From Nitrospirota bacterium (GTDB taxonomy: Bacteria > Nitrospirota > Thermodesulfovibrionia > Thermodesulfovibrionales > UBA1546), in assembly GCA_021824065.1 (NCBI GenBank), contig JAKALU010000005.1:1-56780 (forward strand): DNA of 56,780 nt, given 5' to 3'. The stretch's first letter is position 1. Each line of letters begins with the position of its first letter. This document shows positions 1-7,527 of this stretch, piece after piece. The position numbers and the translations under genes are program-made. The notes under the pieces are model-generated. The model was not told the origin of the DNA. It made no database searches and saw nothing but the letters and a program-made list of their open reading frames with translations.

Positions 1-595
1 CATCAGCTTCCTCTGACGGTCGCCTTCCCACATCCCCGCTCAATCTCGTTGCTGTCTCATCAGGATTTACAGAGCATCTTTTAAGGCGCGGATACTCAAG
101 GCTGAGTCCCTGCGTGAATCCCCTGACTCCGAATTTTGAGGCACAGTATGAAACCATCTCTGAGTAAGCCTCTTTGCCTGCTGCGCTTGCGATATTGATA
201 ATCCCCTTCCTGACATAAGGAAGAAATGCATGTGTCATCTTAACAAGCCCCTCGAGGTTTGTCCTTATCTGATTCTCTATCTCCCTGACCAATTGTTTTT
301 TAAAAAGAGAGAACACTCCGATACCGGCATTATTGATGAGGAAATCTATTTTCCCGAATCTTTTCCTCACTTTCATTAATGCAGAGGCAATGCTCCTGTT
401 ATCCATGACATTGAGATTAAGAAGCAGGGTATCAGCAGCCCCCAGTTTTTTGCATTTTCTCTCTGCGCTCTGTCCCCTTGTTTTTCCCCTGTAATATGTG
501 AGCACAACCTTTGCGCCTTCAGATGCGAACCTGTATGCCGTCTCCCTTCCTATGCCAGAGCTCGAGCCTGTTATGAGAACAACCTGGTTTTTCAT
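1..595 (-). CDS. SDR-family short-chain dehydrogenase (3' end missing)
   Basis: Reads from an ATG at 595 leftward to the window edge without a stop, about 198 codons. The N-terminus MKNQVVLITGSSSGIGRE is the TGxxxGIG NAD(P)-binding motif of classical short-chain dehydrogenases. INNAG follows near residue 90, and SAAGKEAYSEMVSYCASKFG gives the Ser and YxxxK catalytic residues. The terminal PDETAT fits the substrate loop region. Only the last 40-60 residues of a usual 240-260 aa protein should be missing. Substrate cannot be named; family members reduce ketones or acyl-ACP intermediates in the cytoplasm. No neighbour on this strand helps define its role. Confidence 0.9.
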   Translation of the reverse strand, partial: MKNQVVLITGSSSGIGRETAYRFASEGAKVVLTYYRGKTRGQSAERKCKKLGAADTLLLNLNVMDNRSIASALMKVRKRFGKIDFLINNAGIGVFSLFKKQLVREIENQIRTNLEGLVKMTHAFLPYVRKGIINIASAAGKEAYSEMVSYCASKFGVRGFTQGLSLEYPRLKRCSVNPDETATRLSGDVGRRPSEEAD

Positions 596-1010
596 TTTAA
601 CCTCCCTTTTCCTACCAATATTCAGAGTCTATCACAACTTTTACTCTTTGACACTTTGATGCTCTGATACCTTGACACTCTTTTTCGCCTTCCGCTCTTC
701 CGTGCTACGGACTTTGGCACTTTCTTGCTATAGAACTGTGGACTTTTTAAATGCTATAATGCGGGGGAAATGAGGGTAGATGGGCGTTGATTTGGATTAG
801 TGATATTGCAAGACCTGACCCCGTCCCTTCACGTCTTCCAGTTCTTTTTAATCAAAATTCCTTCTCCCCGCCCGCGATAGAGCAAAAGTTCCACAGTCCG
901 TAGAGTCATAGAGCAGGCAAGTAAGCAAGTAAGCAAGCACAGAGCCTTTCTATTCTTGACATTCCTCATCCGCTCCTGCTATTGTAATACAAAGTAATAC
1001 CACAAAGGAG
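596..1010. other. Gene-free gap made of short word repeats
   Basis: No credible coding frame. The stretch 640-745 is built from repeated words such as CTTTGACACTTTGATGCTCTG, and 886-905 carries the inverted form of the CTACGGACT / CTGTGGACTTTT words at 712-745. At 917-940 there is a short tandem GCAAGTAA run. Similar low-complexity word arrays recur elsewhere in the window (4150-4210, 11031-11063, 22421-22503, 47455-47530, 55380-55440). The right end carries the promoter of the toxin-antitoxin pair. Confidence 0.6.
956..1000 (+). promoter_or_regulatory. Promoter and direct-repeat operator of TA pair 1
   Basis: TTGACA (956-961) and TATTGT (980-985) are separated by 18 bases and make a plausible sigma-70 promoter. 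GTAATAC occurs twice, at 984-990 and 994-1000, one helical turn apart, overlapping and following the -10. Such a tandem site directly upstream of an RHH antitoxin is the expected position for autorepression. This is by eye only. Confidence 0.5.
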
Positions 1011-1019
1011 GTGGCGATT

Positions 1020-1265
1020 ATGCCGTCAAGGCAAAGGGTTGTTATGACATTGTCTGTTCCGCCGGATACAGCCAGAGAATACAGAAAACTTGCAAAGGCA
1101 AAAGGCGAGACCATAAGCCAGCTTTTTAGAGAGGTTTTTACATTTTATAAAGAAGAAAAACTCAGAGAAGAATTCTTTGAACTTCAGAGATACGGCGCTA
1201 AAAAGGCCAGGGAGCTAAAGCTTACCGAAAAAGACATAGAGAAACTGATATTTGAAGGTCGGTAG
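1020..1265 (+). CDS. Ribbon-helix-helix antitoxin
   Basis: 81-residue protein beginning MPSRQRVVMTLSVPPDTARE. The pattern of a short beta strand followed by two helices (AREYRKLAKAKGETISQLFREVF) is that of MetJ/Arc/CopG-type DNA-binding antitoxins. A charged C-terminal tail would wrap the toxin. A GTG at 1011 is in frame, but AAGGAGGT at 1005-1012 ends 7 bases before ATG 1020, which decides for the ATG. The stop overlaps the toxin start by one base (TAGTG), giving translational coupling. It probably neutralises the PIN toxin and represses its own promoter at the GTAATAC repeats. Confidence 0.82.
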   Translation: MPSRQRVVMTLSVPPDTAREYRKLAKAKGETISQLFREVFTFYKEEKLREEFFELQRYGAKKARELKLTEKDIEKLIFEGR

Positions 1266-1669
1266 TGCTGAAGGTTGTATTCGATACAAATGTCTACATC
1301 TCCGCTTTTATATCTCCCGGCAGCAGGGCTGAAGACGCATATCTTCTGGCTGTTGACGGTAAGATTAAGCTTTATACATCCGTTGCAATTCTAACGGAAA
1401 CCGCAAAGAAGCTCAGGGAAAAATTTTTGTGGGATGATGTTAAAATTACCGCTGCTCTTAAACAAATCAGCAAGGTTGCAACTGTTTTAAAGCCTGTCAA
1501 CAGACTGAATGTACTCTCCGATGCTCCTGACAACAGAGTCCTTGAATGCGCTAAAGAGGCCGGCGCTTACCTCATTGTCACGGGAGATAAGCATCTTCTT
1601 GATTTGAAACAATACGAAGGCATAGGCATTACACGAATCGCGGGATTTTTATATTCTTTTAAAATATGA
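1265..1669 (+). CDS. PIN-domain toxin, putative-toxin COG1569 type
   Basis: 134 aa with GTG start overlapping the antitoxin stop. PIN-fold acidic residues are in place: VVFDTNVYIS near residue 7, LTET near 45, DAPDNRVLECA near 87-91, and TGDKHLLDL near 107. These coordinate Mg/Mn in RNases of this fold. The D-x-P-D-N-R-V-L-E-C pattern matches the putative toxin-antitoxin PIN subgroup rather than classical VapC. Expected activity is cleavage of RNA when released from the RHH partner. Followed after 7 bases by the convergent dehydrogenase gene. Confidence 0.85.
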   Translation: MLKVVFDTNVYISAFISPGSRAEDAYLLAVDGKIKLYTSVAILTETAKKLREKFLWDDVKITAALKQISKVATVLKPVNRLNVLSDAPDNRVLECAKEAGAYLIVTGDKHLLDLKQYEGIGITRIAGFLYSFKI

Positions 1670-1676
1670 AGAATGA

Positions 1677-2723
1677 TTAATCGAACACAATCACACTCTT
1701 CAATGAATCCTTTGCCTCTGCTGTAAGTCTGAATGCCTCGGCGGTTTTCTCTATCGGAAACCTGTGAGTGACAAGTTTTTCTGCTCTAACAATCCCTTGT
1801 TCTATCAGTTCAAGCGCATCAGCAGTGTCCGTAGGCCCGCAGGAATAGCTTGTGATTATATTTATATCCTTAAAGTAAAGCTCATTCGGGTTAATCGAAA
1901 GAGTTTCGCCGGGTTTTGCAGGCGTAAAAAACAAGACTTTTCCTCCTGCGCCTACAGAAGCTATGCCCTGCTTCATGGCCTCAGCACTGTTCGGGCCGAC
2001 TATGACAACATCAGCCATTTCACCTCTGGTTAAATCTTTGAAGGCTTCAATCAATTTGCTTTTTGAAGCATCAATAACTTCATCTGCACCAAACTCTTTT
2101 GCTTTTTGAAGCCTGAATGGAATCATATCAGCACCTATTATTTTTTCTGCTCCGTATTTTCTTGCAAGAAGGATGTTTATCTGTCCCATGACACCAAGCC
2201 CGATAACAAGGACAGTGTCACCGCGCCTGATATGAACCCTTTTCAAAGCCTTTACAACACATGCAGTTGGCTCTATCAATGTCCCATCTTCATAGCTTAA
2301 AGTGTCCGGAAGATTAAGGGTATCGTTTTCAAGATTTATCTGAGGAATGAGTATATATTCTGAAACACCGCCAGGTATTATTTTTGTCTCTCTCCATGTC
2401 TCGCACTGTACATAATCTCCTCTTTTGCAGAACCTGCATGTAAAGCACGGAGCATGATGATGTGTAAATACCCGGTCACCTATCTTAAAATTTAGAATTT
2501 CGAATTTAGAATTTAGAATTTCACTGCCAAGTTCGACAATCTCACCTGCTGGTTCATGGCCTATAACCAGGGGCGCTTTTTTCTCTATGTACCAGGGCAT
2601 CACATCTCCCGAGCATATGCCGCATGCCTTTGTCTTAAGGAGGGCGTCTTTTGGCCCAATCTCAGGAATCGGGATGTCCTCGATTCTTATGTCGTTGAAG
2701 TTATAAAGTTTAGCGACCTTCAC
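1677..2723 (-). CDS. Zinc-dependent medium-chain dehydrogenase
   Basis: 348 aa of the MDR/threonine-dehydrogenase-like family. Catalytic zinc site: CGIC near 34-37 and GHEPAGE near 55-61. Structural zinc site: Cys93, 96, 99 and 107 (CFTCRFCKRGDYVQC). Rossmann motif VLVIGLGVMGQ in the second half. The enzyme should oxidise a sugar alcohol or other secondary alcohol with NAD(P); the substrate is not evident. Residues about 66-80 (GSEILNSKFEILNFK) are longer than expected between the GHE and GDRV motifs, and the DNA there is an AAATTTAGAATTT-type repeat, so the gene appears to have absorbed a dispersed repeat in frame. Last gene of the minus-strand series, 53 bases after the TolC-like gene. Confidence 0.88.
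   Translation of the reverse strand: MKVAKLYNFNDIRIEDIPIPEIGPKDALLKTKACGICSGDVMPWYIEKKAPLVIGHEPAGEIVELGSEILNSKFEILNFKIGDRVFTHHHAPCFTCRFCKRGDYVQCETWRETKIIPGGVSEYILIPQINLENDTLNLPDTLSYEDGTLIEPTACVVKALKRVHIRRGDTVLVIGLGVMGQINILLARKYGAEKIIGADMIPFRLQKAKEFGADEVIDASKSKLIEAFKDLTRGEMADVVIVGPNSAEAMKQGIASVGAGGKVLFFTPAKPGETLSINPNELYFKDINIITSYSCGPTDTADALELIEQGIVRAEKLVTHRFPIEKTAEAFRLTAEAKDSLKSVIVFD
2488..2522. repeat. AATTTAGAATTT-type repeat inside the dehydrogenase gene
   Basis: Three adjacent copies of a TTTAGAATTTC word lie inside the coding sequence and encode EILNSKFEILNFK. The same word family forms the intergenic spacer at 47776-47885. Frame is preserved. Confidence 0.6.
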
Positions 2724-2776
2724 TGGTAAAGCACCTTAAGTAGCATAAGATGAATACTGATTTTCATTTTTTTGAA

Positions 2777-4321
2777 TTAAGGTAATGACTGTACCAAAGT
2801 CCCCTTTACTTTCTCCAGTTCAACAATTGCCTTTGCATAATCAACTGAGGCCTTTTTTTCAGAGGATAATGCCTTTGCATACTCCTCCTGAAACTTAAGC
2901 ACATCATTCATTGTTGCCATGCCAACTCTGAACCTGCTATCCTCTGCTTCAAGTCTCTTTTCTGATGCAATCCTTGTTTTCATTGTTGCTGTAATTGATT
3001 CTGAGGCAAGCCAGAGCGACCTCCATGCCTCTCTAACCTCGGTTGTTATTCTCTGTTCAAGGGTTTTAAAGTTTATATCTGCCTTCTCTTCATCGTATCT
3101 TGCCTTTAGCATATTCCCTTTTGCGCTTCTGTTCCCAATAGGTATGCTTAAAGACAGACCTGCTTGCCATGAATAGTACTTCCCGGAACCAAGTTTATCT
3201 ACTGTATCATTATAGTTGCCATTCAAGCCGTTCAATCCTGTGGAGACAACGACACTGATATCCGGCAATAGCTGGTTTTCGTAGAATTTACGGAGAATCT
3301 CTTTGTTCTTTTTGTTTATGGATGCCTGGCGAATATCTTTTCTCTCGGACACGGCTGTATTTAAAACAGATTCGAGGGATGGTAGTTCCGATGGTCGAGG
3401 CGGCCTTTCCACAGGCGATATCTCCTTATTCCATTCTTTCATGTTCATTATATTCCTCAACTTATCTTCTGCATCGGATATAAGTTTCTTAGCTCTTAAT
3501 AAAGCCTCTTCTCTTAATGCGACTTCTGCCTCAGCTTTGTATAGCTCAACAGGTGCGAGAAAACCTGTTTCAACCCTTGCCTTTGCCTCATCAAAAAGAT
3601 TCTTTGCAAGCCTCAAAGAAATTTCTGCAACCTCAAGCTCATCCCTCGCAGAAACGAGATCCCAATATGTCTTTGATGTGTCAGCAATGACCTGACTGGC
3701 CCTATCGTCCAACCCGAGTCGTGATATTTCAAGAGTATTCTTTGCAACACTCAAGTTGCTCTCCTGTATGCTCTTCCCGAATCCCTTTAGAAGTGGCTGT
3801 GTTGCTGTCAATGTGAGCTCGGATGTGTAATAAGGATTAAGAGTAAGATAAGGTGAATTTCCCCTGAAACGCTCGTTTGTCCATTTAAGTTCATAAGTTG
3901 TGCCTGTATTAATCTTACCTCCAAGTGCGGCCTCTGAAGTAAGTGTGCGTTCTTCCGTCCCCATTAATTCAGATGCCGTGGGGCTTTTCTTATATGCCTC
4001 GTTCATCTGCAGTTCAAGATTAGGATCAAACTCGCCTTCTCTCACTTTTATATCTGCCTCTGCTATTTTCGGATTTAACCGTTCTTCTGCCAGTGACAGG
4101 TTTTCTTTGAGGGCTGTGTTAATTGCCTCGCTGAGGGTAAGTTCGAGTTTCTCGACAGCAGAAGCATGAGAAGAGCAGAAGAGCAGAAGAGCAGAAGTGC
4201 AGAAGAACAAGAGTAGCTTCCGAACTTTTGAACTATTTTTTAATGTGAGATAACCCGAAAAGATTATAAGCATCCCGCCGATAATCGAATTCTCTCCATG
4301 CAATTCATTCAGGAATATCAT
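2777..4321 (-). CDS. TolC-like outer membrane efflux protein
   Basis: Outer-membrane efflux (OEP) family with two long alpha-helical hairpin repeats (roughly residues 60-280 and 300-510), for example LTLSEAINTALKENLSLAEE and the second-repeat IRQASINKKNKEIL. Such proteins form trimeric periplasm-spanning channels for RND, MFS or ABC exporters or type I secretion; no inner-membrane partner is adjacent. The signal peptide appears to be KVRK followed by LLLFFCTSALLLFCSSHASA. It is preceded in the same open frame by a relic of an EamA transporter, so ATG 4321 belongs to the relic. ATG 4273 is the next possibility and no good ribosome site is visible. The true start is therefore uncertain. Confidence 0.85.
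   Translation of the reverse strand: MIFLNELHGENSIIGGMLIIFSGYLTLKNSSKVRKLLLFFCTSALLLFCSSHASAVEKLELTLSEAINTALKENLSLAEERLNPKIAEADIKVREGEFDPNLELQMNEAYKKSPTASELMGTEERTLTSEAALGGKINTGTTYELKWTNERFRGNSPYLTLNPYYTSELTLTATQPLLKGFGKSIQESNLSVAKNTLEISRLGLDDRASQVIADTSKTYWDLVSARDELEVAEISLRLAKNLFDEAKARVETGFLAPVELYKAEAEVALREEALLRAKKLISDAEDKLRNIMNMKEWNKEISPVERPPRPSELPSLESVLNTAVSERKDIRQASINKKNKEILRKFYENQLLPDISVVVSTGLNGLNGNYNDTVDKLGSGKYYSWQAGLSLSIPIGNRSAKGNMLKARYDEEKADINFKTLEQRITTEVREAWRSLWLASESITATMKTRIASEKRLEAEDSRFRVGMATMNDVLKFQEEYAKALSSEKKASVDYAKAIVELEKVKGTLVQSLP
4150..4212. repeat. AGAGCAGAAG tandem word repeat encoding the TolC-like signal peptide
   Basis: On the plus strand the words AGAGCAGAAG and AGTGCAGAAG repeat four to five times. 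Read on the minus strand they encode the hydrophobic core of the TolC-like protein's signal peptide. Confidence 0.65.
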
Positions 4322-4366
4322 ACCGAAAATTATAGCACTAACTGGTTCGAGATAGCCAAGAACAGA
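4238..4366 (-). pseudogene. EamA transporter 3' relic
   Basis: The minus-strand frame SVLGYLEPVSAIIFGMIFLN and onward to SGYLTLK matches the last 43 residues before the tail of the intact EamA protein at 10193-11023 at 36 of 43 positions. DNA similarity is also clear but diverged, so this is an old paralogue fragment, not a recent copy. The match begins directly after the otsB stop codon and runs without a stop into the TolC-like gene. The homologous stretch in the intact gene is 10211-10339, in the same orientation, so the four-gene trehalose/MscS block is bracketed by direct repeats. Confidence 0.8.
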
Positions 4367-4370
4367 AATT

Positions 4371-5180
4371 TTATGTTTTTCCTATTGCCAGAATTTGTTC
4401 CAGCAGGCTTGAAATTTCCCTGTGGCCTTTAAGATGATAAGCTGCGAAAGTCTTTTTTGATTTCCCGACCCGTATGGTAATGCCTCTTCTACGAAGCGCC
4501 TTAAAAGCTGTCTCATCCGTTTGGTCATCACCTACATATATAGGCAAACATTTACCTTTCAATCTTTGCAAAATCAAGAGTGCAGCTTTGCCTTTATCCC
4601 ACAATATATCTGGCACCAATTCTAAAACCTTCTTGCCTTTAATTACAGCCGATAAGTTTTTCTTTAAGAATTCATCAACAGTACTATAAAAAATCTTTTT
4701 TACAAGCGGTATATCCGCAGCCTTAACAGAGCGGTAATGGAGGCTCAAGGTAAATTTTTTGTCCTCAAGCCATGCGCCATCTATATCTCCGATCTTGTTT
4801 TTAAGTTTTCGCTTTGCATAATTTATGACTGGTCTTGACTGTATTGCTTTTGGGTGGGTATATCTAATGTCAGGACCTGAGATGTCTAAACCGTGGTTTC
4901 CGCCATAATATATCTCTTTGATTCCAACTCTCTTCGTAATATCAGACAATGCTCTTCCACTTAAAATAAACAGGTAACAATGCTTTGCTTCTGCCAATAA
5001 TCGCAATTGATTTTTCACTTCATCTGACAGAAAACATTGCTTGGGATCTCTCTGGATAGGCACTAATGTGCCATCATAATCTAAAAATAATGCAACCTTT
5101 CTATTAACCCTTAAAAAACTGGATAAATAGTCTTTGCTAAAGAAGTAATATGGCGGAGAGACCCTATCTTGTTTTTCCAT
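4371..5180 (-). CDS. otsB: Trehalose-6-phosphate phosphatase
   Basis: 269 aa, normal for OtsB. HAD motif I LFLDYDGTLVPI has the nucleophile Asp34 and general acid Asp36. ILSGR and the motif IV stretch GDDQTDETAF near the C-terminus complete the HAD active site, and YYGGNHGLDI is the family cap signature. It dephosphorylates trehalose-6-phosphate to trehalose in the cytoplasm. The ATG lies inside the 3' end of the synthase gene (17-base overlap), so the two should be translationally coupled. Its stop codon directly abuts the EamA relic. Confidence 0.95.
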   Translation of the reverse strand: MEKQDRVSPPYYFFSKDYLSSFLRVNRKVALFLDYDGTLVPIQRDPKQCFLSDEVKNQLRLLAEAKHCYLFILSGRALSDITKRVGIKEIYYGGNHGLDISGPDIRYTHPKAIQSRPVINYAKRKLKNKIGDIDGAWLEDKKFTLSLHYRSVKAADIPLVKKIFYSTVDEFLKKNLSAVIKGKKVLELVPDILWDKGKAALLILQRLKGKCLPIYVGDDQTDETAFKALRRRGITIRVGKSKKTFAAYHLKGHREISSLLEQILAIGKT

Positions 5181-7431
5181 TTAACGTTTCAGATGGTCTT
5201 AACCTTGCCAGTGCGGCAATCAAATCTCCTGCCCAACTATAGATATTGTGTTCTTTAACTATAGTGCGCATTCTCTTCGTCCGTTTTGACCTCTCATGGG
5301 GTTCCATGTTGAGCGAGAGATGGATAGCGTCTGCCATTTCCTCTATATCATAAGGATTTACAATAACCGCATCCTTAAGCTCGCGGGAAGCACCTGTAAA
5401 CTGACTAAGAATCAATACCCCATCTTCATCCCCGCGAGACGCAATAAACTCTTTTGCAACAAGATTCATTCCATCGTGAAGGGATGTGACCATGCAGATG
5501 TCTGCTATTTTATAAAAACGGTATATCTCTTCATGACTGTGATGTGCTTTAAGAAATACAATGGGCTTCCATCCCTTAGTCTGAAAACGCCAGTTGACCT
5601 TATCCACTATCTCTTCTGCTTCTGTCATCAAATCACGATACCGTTTAATATGTGTTCGGCTTGGCGCACCAAGTTCGATGAAGGTAAACTCACCAACAAA
5701 CTCTGGATATTTTTCAAGAAATCTCTCGATTGCTCTGAAACGTTCAGGAATGCCCTTTGTATAGTCAATACGGTCAACACCCACTCCGATATATTTTGCA
5801 TATAAGTCTATCTCTTTAAGCATGGTTTCCTTGAGTTCATTTTTGCCCTGATTTGAAGTAATCTCATCTGAAAAGCCTTCAAAACTCACACTGATAGGAA
5901 ATGGCTTTACTATAGTTGTGTGTCCACCCCGTTCAATCGAGAATTGTTCCCAGTCGATCCTTGATTCTAAAAATCTATCAACAGTGTCTAAGAAATTATT
6001 GCAGAAAAACTGTATATGAAAGCCCATAAGGTCTGCTCCAAGCATTCCGATAAGTATTTCCTGGCGCCAGGGGCAGATACCAAAGGATTCGGGGTTAGGC
6101 CATGGTATATGCCAGAAGAGTGCAACCCTTGCGTCGGGACGCTTCTGTTTAATCAACAAAGGAAGAAGGGCGAGGTGATAGTCCTGAATCAAAACTAAAG
6201 GCGATTCTTCATCAGCAATCTCTTTTAACAATGCCTCAGCAAATTTTTCATTTACCTTCTGATAATGAACCCAGTCTTCTAAGCGAAATATGGGACGGGT
6301 GTGAGTGATATGACATAGCGGCCAGAGCCCTTCATTAGAAAAGCCATAATAGTAACCATCTTCTTCCTCTCTGGTAAGCCATATCCTCTTAAGTGTATAT
6401 GCAGGCTCCTCATGGGGGACACGAACTTTATCGTTGTTATCTACTATCTCACGGTCTCCGTCTCCGCCTCCATGGGCAATCCAGATGCCATCACATATCC
6501 TCATCACCGGATCAAGCGCAGTAACAAGTCCGCCGGCAGGAACAATGCATTTAATATTACGCCCCTCTTTCACATGCATGTAGGGTTCTCTGTTAGAAAT
6601 CAGAAACAACTTTTTGCCGCCAAGCTCAGCGCGCATATACTCTTTAAGACGATTCGCTGTCCAGAGGGATTCTGCCTGAAGGCGCAACTTTGCTTCTTCG
6701 TCTGCTCTTGCACGAGCCATTGACAGGCTTTTAGCCAGATGCGTTACCTCTGAAATCAAAGGGGCAAGCACATCTCCTCTTGGGGAAACTACAGGTTGGC
6801 TTATCTTCCCCTTTTCCATACGCAATTCCCTCATCCACTCTGCAATTCGGGCAATAGGGCCTGTGATGCTCCATCTGATTACTAAGAGGGTAATCACAAC
6901 GATCAGTATCGCTAATGTAAAAAAGCGGAGGAGATTATGCGTCCATATTTCATTAAGCCTTACATCTATGTATGAAGCATCATGGAAAAGCACCAGCGTC
7001 CCCGTGAAATTATCTTCTTCTAAAGAAGGAAGGGCATAGAGAAATGTTTCTTTACTATCAATGCGCATGAAGCTGCCGGCAGGTTGTTTTTCTGCAATAG
7101 ATTTCACTGCAAGAGGCAATGGCTGGGGAATTTTTGGTTTGAGATCTGATGTTAATGCTAAAACATTTCCCTGCTGGTCGTAGACAGCCACGCCTTTTAA
7201 CCTTTCACGGTTTCCAAATCGTTCTACGAGACGATTTAATTTTATAAGCGAGTTAGACTGCACTAATGGGTTTACTGATTCCTGAAGACTTTCTGCCAGA
7301 ACAAGAGTTCTTCTTTCCAGTTCATTCACAAGACGGATCTTTTCGCTTCGAACCTGATAGAATGAAAAAACAACAGCCACAAGGGCTATTACAAATAATA
7401 GAGAAACTATAAGGCGGATTGTGATTTTCAT
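5164..7431 (-). CDS. otsA: Membrane-anchored trehalose-6-phosphate synthase with HAMP domain
   Basis: 755 aa against about 470 for ordinary OtsA. Residues 5-25 form TM1, 26-165 an extracytoplasmic segment, 168-187 TM2, then a HAMP-like linker to about 245. A full GT20 domain runs from about 272 to 745. GT20 residues are present: SNREP, GFSNEGLWPL, IQDYHL, FWHIPWP, DRIDYTKGIPERFRA (UDP-glucose Arg/Lys) and LHDGMNLVAKE. It should make trehalose-6-phosphate from nucleotide-glucose and glucose-6-phosphate. The N-terminus has the architecture of a chemoreceptor or histidine-kinase sensor, so activity may be gated by an envelope signal; that is inference. It sits between otsB and treT, next to an MscS channel, which supports an osmotic role. 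Confidence 0.92.
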   Translation of the reverse strand: MKITIRLIVSLLFVIALVAVVFSFYQVRSEKIRLVNELERRTLVLAESLQESVNPLVQSNSLIKLNRLVERFGNRERLKGVAVYDQQGNVLALTSDLKPKIPQPLPLAVKSIAEKQPAGSFMRIDSKETFLYALPSLEEDNFTGTLVLFHDASYIDVRLNEIWTHNLLRFFTLAILIVVITLLVIRWSITGPIARIAEWMRELRMEKGKISQPVVSPRGDVLAPLISEVTHLAKSLSMARARADEEAKLRLQAESLWTANRLKEYMRAELGGKKLFLISNREPYMHVKEGRNIKCIVPAGGLVTALDPVMRICDGIWIAHGGGDGDREIVDNNDKVRVPHEEPAYTLKRIWLTREEEDGYYYGFSNEGLWPLCHITHTRPIFRLEDWVHYQKVNEKFAEALLKEIADEESPLVLIQDYHLALLPLLIKQKRPDARVALFWHIPWPNPESFGICPWRQEILIGMLGADLMGFHIQFFCNNFLDTVDRFLESRIDWEQFSIERGGHTTIVKPFPISVSFEGFSDEITSNQGKNELKETMLKEIDLYAKYIGVGVDRIDYTKGIPERFRAIERFLEKYPEFVGEFTFIELGAPSRTHIKRYRDLMTEAEEIVDKVNWRFQTKGWKPIVFLKAHHSHEEIYRFYKIADICMVTSLHDGMNLVAKEFIASRGDEDGVLILSQFTGASRELKDAVIVNPYDIEEMADAIHLSLNMEPHERSKRTKRMRTIVKEHNIYSWAGDLIAALARLRPSETLNGKTR

Positions 7432-7527
7432 GCTAAAACTCTATCATACTCCTCTCTCTATTTTTCCATTTTATACTAAGCCTATAATCTTTATTTAATT
7501 TTAGCTATAGCCGCTGTATCTAATTTA

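Noticed and set aside
917-940. CRISPR-like array
   Set aside because: GCAAGTAA units are 8 bases with no spacers; this is a microsatellite-like word repeat.
5296-5805. Plus-strand open frame of 169 codons opposite otsA
   Set aside because: It is the complement of the GT20 coding region, with unconvincing composition and no ribosome site or domain.
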